DNA from: Globodera rostochiensis
Lineage: Eukaryota > Nematoda > Chromadorea > Rhabditida > Heteroderidae
Direction of reading: 5' to 3'
Length of the DNA stretch: 64,000 nucleotides
Assembly (NCBI GenBank): GCA_018350325.1
Contig: JAEVLN010000005.1
Span: 3,730,142-3,794,141 of the forward strand
Part shown: piece by piece, positions 40,510 to 50,736 of the stretch
How positions within the stretch are numbered: the first letter of the stretch is position 1
How the letters are laid out: each line of letters starts with the position of its first letter
The notes under the pieces: model-generated
What the model saw: the letters and a program-made list of their open reading frames with translations, nothing else
The model's database searches: none
What the model was told of the DNA's origin: nothing
Program-made: the position numbers and the translations under genes

Positions 40510-41740
40510 TACAAATTTCGTATATTTAAATTAAAACATTTTATTAGAATATGTAAAAGAAAATAATATAAAGTCTAAGTTGCTTATTAATAATAGTCAG
40601 TGGTAATCGTGGAAGAGACATAAAGGTGGGGAATGATCTGATTAAAAGGTTGTGGAGAGTGTTTGCTGTCGCTTCTCTTCCAAAAGAGTTTATGAATGCC
40701 CATGTCAAACATCGTCCCTCCCTCCCGAGCCCTCACCTCGCCCACCCCCCGCTGCCGATTCATACTTTTTCAGCGAAAGAGTACTGTAAAAGAAGAACGC
40801 TAGAAGAAAAAGACACGCACGCATGCACTACCCACCCCCCCCCCCCGTCTGACCTCCTTTTCCGACGTGAGAGACGAGACAATGAAAGCATCGAGACAAA
40901 AAGGGCGACTAGCAATTCACACAATAACACAGTCATTAAACCGTTCAAAATCCCTTCCCCCCATCACACCTTCCCTTTCCCCCCTCCGAACGCTGCAATA
41001 TTTTTATTTGTAGAGTTTTGCTTTTAACATTTGTCTTTACGTTTAACAGTACAACAACATATAATTGTTTTATCTTTTTTCTTCTATTTTGGCTTGGGGA
41101 ATTGGGGAAGGATCAGACCGAGCGAGCACGTCCCCAGAGGCAATAGTCCGTTTCATATTGGGTAATCAGGTCCTGACAATCACATGCCGACGCTGGGAGC
41201 CTAAAATATGAATAGGGCAAATATCTAAAGACATGTGTGTGGTACCATGAATTGTTCTTTGAGGTATAATTCTAATGGTTTAAAGGGGGTAATGGTAAAT
41301 ATATTGCACAGAGTATACAAATATTTTTTTGACCTTCCATTTTACAAAATAATGTGCCTCTCCGCGGTGCTCCCGCCGCTCAAGCACTTTTTCAACCTGA
41401 AACATAATTTAAGGGGTTTCCTTCTCCCTATAAACAACAAACCTCGTATTCCCTCCAGAAAATGCCTGTTTTTGAGGCGTTTTGTGCCATTAGATAATAT
41501 AAAGAAATTTTTTGATGAAGCTTGAAAAAATACAGATAGTTGTGGGTATAATCCAGCCTTTACAACCACTAATAAATACCCAACCACCCACTAAAAAAAC
41601 TCCACAAACGGGAACCCATTTTTGCGCATTTTTTCCCCTCAAGGGTTGCATTTGGTTTGTTTGTGTCTGCAATCCATCGAACTAAATGTTCTTTGACCCC
41701 TTTTCGTACCCGTGTTTTTAAGATCTCAGCGGGACGGGGT
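40510..41740. other. Intergenic, no supported gene
   Basis: Contains a plus-strand frame of 133 codons (40,626-41,027) that is Pro/His-rich around C-runs and not recognisable. Near 41,235-41,670 there are overlapping frames on both strands without domains. Their position next to the integrase remnant suggests they may be other debris of that element. Confidence 0.35.
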
Positions 41741-41744
41741 TCTT

Positions 41745-42240
41745 CTGATACTTTTACAAGCTCTTGGTTATAGAAAACACTCTTTTGTTTTCGCCATTAA
41801 GATCTTCAATACGATAAGATTGAGGAACGGTCGAAAGGACTTTAGCAATTTTGAATATTTCTTTTGTAAAATTTGGGTAATAACCTTTTGCAAATACGCC
41901 TTTTTCTTTGGTAATCCTAACGGTGTCCCCGACCTTAAATTTCGTATTCAATAGCATCAACCCATCTATGCGTGTCATTCTTTGTGAAATATTTATAAAG
42001 AAGTTCTTTGATAGTACGATTAGCCCTCTCAACAACTCCCGCATGGAGATGAGAGCTATGCATTACATGTTTTATTATAGTCTTATCTTTAAAATATTTT
42101 TTCATTGTTTGCTTGAAATTCCAACCCGCTGTCGCTATACTATTTATTTGGTAAAACCTTAGCATTTTTGAATATTTTTTCAAACGCCTCTATCATATCT
42201 TCACTTCTTTTTGACTTTACCGGAGCAACAAAAAGCATTC
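41745..42240 (-). pseudogene. Polinton/Maverick-type integrase remnant (C-terminal part)
   Basis: The upstream frame (42,183-41,935) has the end of a retroviral-like integrase core, including SSHLHAGVVERANRTIKELL and the following W.DAI. The next frame (42,000-41,754) contains KFKVGDTVRITKEKGVFAKG, YYPNFTKEIFKIAKV and PQSYRIEDLNGE, the chromo/SH3-like tail typical of Polinton integrases and their nematode derivatives. A frameshift at about 41,940 separates the two parts, and the N-terminal catalytic residues are missing. It is a dead fragment of a large DNA element. Confidence 0.78.
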
Positions 42241-42594
42241 GGCTCAAAACATCATGCAGACTAATACTATTTAAGATTTCATTTTAACAGTTAACATCAA
42301 CTGTTAACCGTCCCTTAATGAAAGTCAGAAGCCTGTCCCTAACCCCGGCCAAAAGCCATTCTTCCTAGGTGCCAAAAAGGGAAAAAACAGCTTTTAGACC
42401 GCGGCATCCATGGATGCCGCTTTCCGATTTTCCAGCGTCTTCATGACGCTTGTGGGGGTCGACGCCGTGCGCCTACCCCTAATGGCTCAATTTTTTGGCG
42501 GGGTAGCACTTTTCACGAATTATGTAGGCTTATTTTTTTGTTTATTAATTTGTATTTAATTGTTTTATTTTTACTGCCAAATATTTCCGCAAAA

Positions 42595-43412
42595 ATGGTC
42601 AACAACAACAACAACATTTCAGACAGCATGAGCCGCACCGGACGCAAGCGGAGCCAGGCGGATGTGGAGCGTGCGGAGGCGACCGAGCAAAAGAAGGCCG
42701 AGAAAGCTCGGCGACGTGAAAGAAAGAACGGGAAGAAGCCGAACGAAGCCGCGCAATCACACGATTGCGCGAGGAAAACTGCAATGCGGTGAATGCGGTT
42801 CGATCAAGACAGTACCGAATGAATTGGACCCCCAATTCGACATTGATCCGGATTGCGCGAATGATCAGCTTTTATTATATAATTAATTAATTATTAAGCA
42901 TTAACATTTTTATTTTAGGGTCAGCCGGGCGAGCAGGCACCAGCACCTTTCGTTAGTTCAATTCACTACGAAAGCACGCGTGCCTTGCCGCCTCCGTTGG
43001 ATCCGCGACTACAGCGCCAACTGCAGCCGACACCATCGACATTGCGGCCACCCGTGACTCGAGCGCCGCCGTATTGCGCCCGCCAACGCCAGTACCTGCG
43101 GCATTGCGCCCACCGCCACTGTTTCTGGCGGCTTGCTGCCTCTGCAGCCACCGCCTGTTCCGCCGACCCCCAACCGCCGCCGCCACCGCCAACAACAACA
43201 ACAACAACAACGACCGCTGTTGAACGCCGAAAACAGCCTGGCCAGCGAAAGCAGCAGCAACGTCAGACTACGGCAAAAAAACGTCGCCTGGCTTCGTCTA
43301 CGACACATGGTCGGAAGACGACATTAAACCAATGCCGCCGTTGATCGGCGCGCCCAGACGACGATTAGTAATCGAGAGCGATGATCAGGATGAGCAATGG
43401 AACATTTATTGA
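42595..43412 (+). pseudogene. Decayed GC-rich gene of unknown function, duplicate 1
   Basis: ATG 42,595 opens MVNNNNNISDSMSRTGRKRS and continues as a basic, charged, coiled-coil-like segment. Coherent coding then switches frame: REENCNAVNAVRSRQYRMN is read in another frame. A third frame gives NELDPQFDIDPDCANDQ up to a possible intron (acceptor ttttattttag at about 42,918), then GQPGEQAPAPFVSSIHYEST. A Pro-rich and (CAA)n poly-Gln segment follows, and an acidic C-terminus containing DIKPMPPLIGAPRRRLVIES ends with NIY at 43,412. Switching frames suggests at least two frameshifts. No family recognised; the start resembles a bZIP-like basic region. Confidence 0.55.
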
Positions 43413-44379
43413 GGCGGTCAACGACTGAAGTGATCGGGGGGGGGGGGGATCAGTGAATCAGTGATGTGGGGTTTTTGTTTTGATTGAATTTTGTTGAGAA
43501 CTTGAGTTGAGAACTTTGAAAGTTTTTGGTTTAAAAATCGGGTTCTTTTATTTTTTATTCTGCCCCCCCCCCCAATTATTCTTGCGTGGAGAGTGCATGT
43601 TGTCTGCCCTAAGTTTTGGGTCAACACGTGATTCAAATTTTATTTTCGCTAATTAACTGCATTGATCCTTCCATCCTACTCTCCCACTCCCCCACCCCAT
43701 TTCTCATTGAAGATTTGCATTTTAGAGTTCACATTTTCCTACCCTTAAATTTAAATTTCGTCCTTTTAACTTTTTTATTGGTCCTTCCCTTCCATCTGCC
43801 CTCCCTTGGTTCATTTTCAAATCAGATGTTGAGTCAGTGTGCTGATTTTGATTAGTTTCATTTGTGTTTTGGTTTCTAACTCGCTTGAGTGCAAGCTTTT
43901 ATTTACCTTCCTTCGGCCTTTACATTGTATCCCCCCAACGGAACCTTTTTAATAATTTAAATGTTTTTAAATAAAAAGTGCGGGAAAAAATTCATCATAA
44001 TCGCTGGACACCTAGACTCAAATGCAATCCAATTTTTCTTCCGTAATTACAAAGAAAAATGCTTAATTTTGTGATTAATTTGCTAGTACTTTCTTCATAG
44101 TTGCGTCCACGGAAAATTCTTTGCAGATTCGTACTTAGCTCGATGAGAGGAATCGATTGGTCGAATTTTCTCAGAAGAAGATCAAAAAAGTTAGATAATT
44201 TGCCACTGGCGTACGTTTTGTATTCGTCGAAACTTTGATGAAACCGATAGAATTCTTTAAAAAGGGGGAAATTATGATTAAAATATTTTTTTTTAGCAAT
44301 TGAATGCTAAATATGCAAATTTGTGTTTTAATTGATTCATTGTGTATCCATAGAAATGTCAAAATATAAAAATATACAC
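43413..44379. other. Intergenic between decayed gene and N1
   Basis: G15-type and C10-type homopolymers lie at about 43,437 and 43,563, with CT-rich DNA at 43,660-43,810. A 'tttgcagattcgtacttagc' block near 44,122 is shared with the fold-back arms at 5.8-6.3 kb. No gene is supported. Confidence 0.5.
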
Positions 44380-45333
44380 TCAAATGCTCCCCAAATTCGA
44401 GTTCCCAATTTCCGTAACATTTGAGCCGGCGGCATCCTTTTCCACAGAATGTACATCGACAACATTTGGATGCAGCTTTTTCCATCTACGCAAAGTGCTC
44501 ACACCAATTTTCAAACTTTTGCCTTGCTCTCGTCACTAATTTTTGGCGTTTTGGCCTTAATTTCATAATAATGTTTCAACAATTCTTTTTGTTCGCTGTG
44601 GGAGTATTTATGTTGTGGTTCTGTAAAAGATTTAATAAATAAAATAAATTGGACTCAAAAACTCACTGGATTGGCCAAGTTTTCTTTTCCAATTGTAAAT
44701 TGTTGTAAAACTGCGGCCCAACTCTTTAGCGACAATTTAATTTATTTGATTTTTATATGAATTTTTGAATCCGTCCCGCGTTAACTCGGCTTTTCTCTGA
44801 TCAATTTCTCTATTAAATGTTTATGTTCTTCTTTTTCATAGAACACTTTTCGACTTAAGCCAAATTCTTTTTTCCATTCATATATTTTTGAGCGATTGGT
44901 TTTTAAATGTTTAGCGATTTTCTGATCAATTTGATTCCATTCTTTTTTAGAATATTTTCCTCTTTGCTTAAATTCGTCTTTCATTTCGTTGAAATTGTCG
45001 ATAATTTTACGTTTTCGCTTATCTTCAGCAATAAGTTCTTCGCCATTTTTGGCATTACCAGAGAGATCAGACTCTGTGAGAGGAGATTCTGATCAGTTGA
45101 ATTGGGTTCAATTTGGGTGTTCTGCCAGTCGATTTGGTGATGCACATTTTGTCCAAAGTTGTTGACGGCGGCGTTTTCAAATCTTCGGCTTCACCTTTGT
45201 CCCACCAGCCTTCTCCGAATATTTCATCAAATGTTTTGAGTTGCGTTTCCTCGAATTTTACTTTTACGGATTCAGCTCTATCCAGTGAATTTGTTACAAA
45301 TAATGACACAAAAATTAAAATCCAAAATCCCAT
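44380..45333 (-). pseudogene. Secreted-HTH family pseudogene N1
   Basis: The leader from ATG 45,333 is MGFWILIFVSLFVTNSLDR. FDEIFGEGWWDKGEAEDLK is intact, then a frameshift (TPPSTT|LDKM) moves into the alternate repeat frame and stops. Module 1 (SKIYEWKKEFGLSRK) survives in a separate frame; the linker and module 2 are frameshifted (ctgatcaatttctc, aacaatttaattta). Exon 2 has an in-frame stop in module 3 (AAA GTT TGA AAA TTG). Several lesions are shared with N2, so inactivation predates the 4.3-kb duplication. Confidence 0.88.
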
Positions 45334-45600
45334 TTTTATTTGGGCTTAAACAACCTCTGAATTTAGTGGACATTTATATGATAATTTATGCAAGTTGGTG
45401 TTTAAGAATTTTTCTCAAAAATTCTCTGTAAATGATAAGAGTTAAATTTTTACAATATTAATATATTTGGCCTTAATAAAAAAATGATTGTAAGTAATAA
45501 ATGATGCCCAAAATTGCAATATTCATTCGATTCTCATAAATAATTATCTCACCCGAATCAATATTCTTGACATCATCATTATCTTATAAAAATGACGTAA
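45334..45600 (-). promoter_or_regulatory. 5' flank of pseudogene N1
   Basis: Proximal elements are recognisable (ggttgtttaagcccaaataa, atcatataaatgtccactaa). The dyad is eroded (gaatattgcaattttgggca, catcatttattactt). Distal 'tgtcaagaatattgattcgg' and 'gtgagataattatttatgag' are present. Confidence 0.5.
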
Positions 45601-45617
45601 TTTGTGAATATAAGATG

Positions 45618-45747
45618 TTTGGCAACAATTTTACGTTTTTGCTCATCTTCAGCGTTTGAAGTAATTTTTTTATTTCATTCTGTTCATCCCCATTTTTGGC
45701 AATACCAGAGTGACCAGACTCTGTGAGAGGAGGGTTCTGATTTAGAT
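45618..45747 (-). pseudogene. Secreted-HTH fragment interrupted by a MITE
   Basis: On the minus strand NQNPPLTESGHSGIAKNGDE is followed by the linker up to KRKIV, i.e. the last repeat unit and the segment before module 1. It is cut on the 5' side at the start of the MITE (45,748). The other side is not resumed after the MITE, where a plus-strand family promoter begins. Confidence 0.75.
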
Positions 45748-45978
45748 TAGGGTGGCACGGGACCGGGACCAGTACTGAAATAGTCAATTTTTCAAATTTT
45801 AGTACTGAAATTTTGCTCCCGGTTTTTCAAAATCCCTTTAAAATCCCACTATAAAAGTCCCGGTTTTTACAAAATGATTTTTTTCTTCTTTTTGTCCAGT
45901 AGTCCCGGTTTTTTTGACCGGGACCAAATTTAGTCCCGGTCCCGGTTTTTCCAAAAGTCCCGGTACCGTGCCACCCTA
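45748..45978. mobile_element. 231-bp MITE of cccggt words, copy 1
   Basis: The terminal repeats TAGGGTGGCACGGGACCGGG and the complement CCCGGTACCGTGCCACCCTA are clear, with one internal mismatch zone. Flanking 8-mers atttagat and attagaat are only partly alike, so the target duplication is decayed or absent. Composition relates it to 14,861-15,314. The duplicate copy lies at 50,061-50,291. Confidence 0.8.
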
Positions 45979-46089
45979 ATTAGAATTATAATAAAACCTT
46001 TTTTGAAAAATGTTATTTTTTTCTTCAAAACTATGTAGTTTAATTTTGGGTCCGAAAATCTGAAAGAGCTTGAAATATGTGCAAATCAG

Positions 46090-46428
46090 GGATGTTATTA
46101 AATATTTATAAGATGTCACGAATATTGATTTGGTACCGGTTCAAAAGATTTAGGAAAATATTTATGAAATGTCAGGAATATTGATCTGGATGAGATAATT
46201 ATTAAAGAAAAGATTTATATTAATAAATGCCCATTTCAATTAAAGCTAAATAATATTTATTAATATTTTAAAGGGGATTTGCATTAAAATTTAGGAAGTT
46301 TTTGAGAGCATTTCCTTAGTACAAAAATAATTGACAATTTCACCCATATCGAATTTCCGTAAATAAATTAATTGAAATTTCATATACCTAAATGTCCAAA
46401 AATTCAGAGGTTATTTTGCCTAAATAAA
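46090..46428 (+). promoter_or_regulatory. 5' flank of truncated gene M1
   Basis: Two 56-bp-type units (46,118-46,190), 'tggatgagataattattaaa', then 'aatgcccatttcaatt' joined directly to 'aaagctaaataatatttatt'. The right dyad arm and 'ggctgtcatttattacttt' are deleted here, unlike most copies. Proximal 'aattgaaatttcatatacct' and 'ggttattttgcctaaataaa' precede the ATG. Confidence 0.6.
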
Positions 46429-46713
46429 ATGGAAGAATTTTGGATTGTAATTTGTGTGTCATTCTTTGCAACAAATTTACTCGACAAAGCCGAAACTGTA
46501 AAATTGGAGCTCAAAACATTTGAAGAAATATTCGGAGAAGGCTGGTGGGACAACGGTGAAGCCGAAGATTTGAAAACGCCTGCGCCAACAAACTTTGGAC
46601 AAACTTTTCATGACCAAATCGACCGACAGAATACCCAAATTGGACAAATTGAACCCGATTCAACTGATCAGAATCCTCCTCTAGGTGCCAAAAAGGGAAA
46701 AAACAGCTTTTAG
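46429..46713 (+). pseudogene. Secreted-HTH family gene M1, truncated at duplication junction
   Basis: ATG 46,429 encodes MEEFWIVICVSFFATNLLDK, FEEIFGEGWWD and the first part of the repeat zone, ending at DSTDQNPP. At 46,681 the sequence passes into the next duplication unit (L-G-A-K-K-G-K-N-S-F stop at 46,711-46,713), so all HTH modules are lost. It differs from M2 by a cluster of four substitutions in nine bases (46,604-46,612) that creates QTFHDQ, the allele of copy C. Confidence 0.9.
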
Positions 46714-46910
46714 ACCGCGGCATCCATGGATGCCGCTTTCCGATTTTCCAGCGTCTTCATGACGCTTGTGGGGGTAGACGCCGTGCGCCTACCCCTAATG
46801 GCTCAATTTTTTGGCGGGGTAGCACTTTTCACGAATTATGTAGGCTTATTTTTTTGTTTATTAATTTGTATTTAATTGTTTTATTTTTACTGCCAAATAT
46901 TTCCGCAAAA

Positions 46911-47728
46911 ATGGTCAACAACAACAACAACATTTCAGACAGCATGAGCCGCACCGGACGCAAGCGGAGCCAGGCGGATGTGGAGCGTGCGGAGGCGACC
47001 GAGCAAAAGAAGGCCGAGAAAGCTCGGCGACGTGAAAGAAAGAACGGGAAGAAGCCGAACGAAGCCGCGCAATCACACGATTGCGCGAGGAAAACTGCAA
47101 TGCGGTGAATGCGGTTCGATCAAGACAGTACCGAATGAATTGGACCCCCAATTCGACATTGATCCGGATTGCGCGAATGATCAGCTTTTATTATATAATT
47201 AATTAATTATTAAGCATTAACATTTTTATTTTAGGGTCAGCCGGGCGAGCAGGCACCAGCACCTTTCGTTAGTTCAATTCACTACGAAAGCACGCGTGCC
47301 TTGCCGCCTCCGTTGGATCCGCGACTACAGCGCCAACTGCAGCCGACACCATCGACATTGCGGCCACCCGTGACTCGAGCGCCGCCGTATTGCGCCCGCC
47401 AACGCCAGTACCTGCGGCATTGCGCCCACCGCCACTGTTTCTGGCGGCTTGCTGCCTCTGCAGCCACCGCCTGTTCCGCCGACCCCCAACCGCCGCCACC
47501 GCCAACAACAACAACAACAACAACAACGACCGCTGTTGAACGCCGAAAACAGCCTGGCCAGCGAAAGCAGCAGCAACGTCAGACTACGGCAAAAAAACGT
47601 CGCCTGGCTTCGTCTACGACACATGGTCGGAAGACGACATTAAACCAATGCCGCCGTTGATCGGCGCGCCCAGACGACGATTAGTAATCGAGAGCGATGA
47701 TCAGGATGAGCAATGGAACATTTATTGA
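46911..47728 (+). pseudogene. Decayed GC-rich gene, duplicate 2
   Basis: Same layout and same frame switches as 42,595-43,412, so the lesions were present before duplication. The main difference is at the Pro/Gln-Thr microsatellite: one fewer ccg and one more caa triplet (47,488-47,530), a change that keeps the total length. Confidence 0.6.
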
Positions 47729-48692
47729 GGCGGTCAACGACTGAAGTGATCGGGGGGGGGGGATCAGTGAATCAGTGATGTGGGGTTTTTGTTTTGATTG
47801 AATTTTGTTGAGAACTTGAGTTGAGAACTTTGAAAGTTTTTGGTTTAAAAATCGGGTTCTTTTATTTTTTATTCTGCCCCCCCCCCAATTATTCTTGCGT
47901 GGAGAGTGCATGTTGTCTGCCCTAAGTTTTGGGTCAACACGTGATTCAAATTTTATTTTCGCTAATTAACTGCATTGATCCTTCCATCCTACTCTCCCAC
48001 TCCCCCACCCCATTTCTCATTGAAGATTTGCATTTTAGAGTTCACATTTTCCTACCCTTAAATTTAAATTTCGTCCTTTTAACTTTTTTATTGGTCCTTC
48101 CCTTCCATCTGCCCTCCCTTGGTTCATTTTCAAATCAGATGTTGAGTCAGTGTGCTGATTTTGATTAGTTTCATTTGTGTTTTGGTTTCTAACTCGCTTG
48201 AGTGCAAGCTTTTATTTACCTTCCTTCGGCCTTTACATTGTATCCCCCCAACGGAACCTTTTTAATAATTTAAATGTTTTTAAATAAAAAGTGCGGGAAA
48301 AAATTCATCATAATCGCTGGACACCTAGACTCAAATGCAATCCAATTTTTCTTCCGTAATTACAAAGAAAAATGCTTAATTTTGTGATTAATTTGCTAGT
48401 ACTTTCTTCATAGTTGCGTCCACGGAAAATTCTTTGCAGATTCGTACTTAGCTCGATGAGAGGAATCGATTGGTCGAATTTTCTCAGAAGAAGATCAAAA
48501 AAGTTAGATAATTTGCCACTGGCGTACGTTTTGTATTCGTCGAAACTTTGATGAAACCGATAGAATTCTTTAAAAAGGGGGAAATTATGATTAAAATATT
48601 TGTTTTTAGCAATTGAATGCTAAATATGCAAATTTGTGTTTTAATTGATTCATTGTGTATCCATAGAAATGTCAAAATATAAAAATATACAC

Positions 48693-49646
48693 TCAAATGC
48701 TCCCCAAATTTGAGTTCCCAATTTCCGTAACATTTGAGCCGGCGGCATCCTTTTCCACAGAATGTACATCGACAACATTTGGATGCAGCTTTTTCCATCT
48801 ACGCAAAGTGCTCACACCAATTTTCACACTTTTGCCTTGCTCTCGTCACTAATTTTTGGCGTTTTGGCCTTAATTTCATAATAATGTTTCAACAATTCTT
48901 TTTGTTCGCTGTGGGAGTATTTATGTTGTGGCTCTGTAAAAGATTTAATAAATAAAATAAATTGGACTCAAAAACTCACTGGATTGGCCAAGTTTTCTTT
49001 TCCAATTGTAAATTGTTGTAAAACTGCGGCCCAACTATTTAGCGACAATTTAATTTATTTGATTTTTATATGAATTTTTGAATCCGTCCCGCGTTAACTC
49101 GGCTTTTCTCTGATCAATTTCTCTATTAAATGTTTATGTTCTTCTTTTTCATAGAACACTTTTCGACTTAAGCCAAATTCTTTTTTCCATTCATATATTT
49201 TTGAGCGATTGGTTTTTAAATGTTTAGCGATTTTCTGATCAATTTGATTCCATTCTTTTTTAGAATATTTTCCTCTTTGCTTAAATTCGTCTTTCATTTC
49301 GTTGAAATTGTCGATAATTTTACGTTTTCGCTTATCTTCAGCAATAAGTTCTTCGCCATTTTTGGCATTACCAGAGAGATCAGACTCTGTGAGAGGAGAT
49401 TCTGATCAGTTGAATTGGGTTCAATTTGGGTGTTCTGCCAGTCGATTTGGTGATGCACATTTTGTCCAAAGTTGTTGACGGCGGCGTTTTCAAATCTTCG
49501 GCTTCACCTTTGTCCCACCAGCCTTCTCCGAATATTTCATCAAATGTTTTGAGTTGCGTTTCCTCGAATTTTACTTTTACGGATTCAGCTCTATCCAGTG
49601 AATTTGTTACAAATAATGACACAAAAATTAAAATCCAAAATCCCAT
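48693..49646 (-). pseudogene. Secreted-HTH family pseudogene N2
   Basis: The duplicate of N1 with the same frameshifts and the same stop region in module 3. Single-base differences (for example caaatttgag versus caaattcgag, tttcacactt versus tttcaaactt, ggctctgt versus ggttctgt) show only slight divergence since duplication. Confidence 0.9.
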
Positions 49647-49930
49647 TTTTATTTGGGCTTAAACAACCTCTGAATTTAGTGGACATTTATATGATAATTT
49701 ATGCAAGTTGGTGTTTAAGAATTTTTCTCAAAAATTCTCTGTAAATGATAAGAGTTAAATTTTTACAATATTAATATATTTGGCCTTAATAAAAAAATGA
49801 TTGTAAGTAATAAATGATGCCCAAAATTGCAATATTCATTCGATTCTCATAAATAATTATCTCACCCGAATCAATATTCTTGACATCATCATTATCTTAT
49901 AAAAATGACGTAATTTGTGAATATAAGATG

Positions 49931-50060
49931 TTTGGCAACAATTTTACGTTTTTGCTCATCTTCAGCGTTTGAAGTAATTTTTTTATTTCATTCTGTTCAT
50001 CCCCATTTTTGGCAATACCAGAGTGACCAGACTCTGTGAGAGGAGGGTTCTGATTTAGAT
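49931..50060 (-). pseudogene. Secreted-HTH fragment, duplicate of 45,618-45,747
   Basis: Identical layout to the unit-1 fragment: last repeat unit and pre-module-1 linker, cut by the MITE that starts at 50,061. Confidence 0.75.
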
Positions 50061-50291
50061 TAGGGTGGCACGGGACCGGGACCAGTACTGAAATAGTCAA
50101 TTTTTCAAATTTTAGTACTGAAATTTTGCTCCCGGTTTTTCAAAATCCCTTTAAAATCCCACTATAAAAGTCCCGGTTTTTACAAAATGATTTTTTTCTT
50201 CTTTTTGTCCAGTAGTCCCGGTTTTTTTGACCGGGACCAAATTTAGTCCCGGTCCCGGTTTTTCCAAAAGTCCCGGTACCGTGCCACCCTA
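50061..50291. mobile_element. 231-bp MITE of cccggt words, copy 2
   Basis: The duplicate of 45,748-45,978, carried along by the 4.3-kb duplication rather than by an independent insertion, since flanks are identical. Confidence 0.8.
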
Positions 50292-50402
50292 ATTAGAATT
50301 ATAATAAAACCTTTTTTGAAAAATGTTATTTTTTTCTTCAAAACTATGTAGTTTAATTTTGGGTCCGAAAATCTGAAAGAGCTTGAAATATGTGCAAATC
50401 AG

Positions 50403-50736
50403 GGATGTTATTAAATATTTATAAGATGTCACGAATATTGATTTGGTACCGGTTCAAAAGATTTAGAATATTTATGAAATGTCAGGAATATTGATTTGGA
50501 TGAGATAATTATTAAAGAAAAGATTTATATTAATAAATGCCCATTTCAATTAAAGCTAAATAATATTTATTAATATTAAAGGGGATTTGCATTAAAATTT
50601 AGGAAGTTTTTGAGAGCATTTCCTTAGTACAAAAATAATTGACAATTTCACCCATATCGAATTTCCGTAAATAAATTAATTGAAATTTCATATACCTAAA
50701 TGTCCAAAAATTCAGAGGTTATTTTGCCTAAATAAA
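50403..50736 (+). promoter_or_regulatory. 5' flank of intact gene M2
   Basis: As for M1: two 56-bp-type units, the second shortened ('agatttagaatatttatgaa'), the left dyad arm TGCCCATTTC, the right arm deleted, then the proximal AT-rich leader. It is the only intact-gene flank without the right dyad arm, so it tests whether that arm is needed for expression. Confidence 0.6.

Larger units (their letters stand above)
42365..46680. repeat. 4.3-kb tandem duplication, unit 1
   Basis: It begins ctaggtgccaaaaagggaaa and ends inside a family gene at ...gatcagaatcctcct. The following unit (46,681-50,988) repeats it with only scattered single-base and short indel differences. Unit 1 contains the decayed GC-rich gene, family pseudogene N1, a fragment with a MITE, and truncated gene M1. 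Confidence 0.95.
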
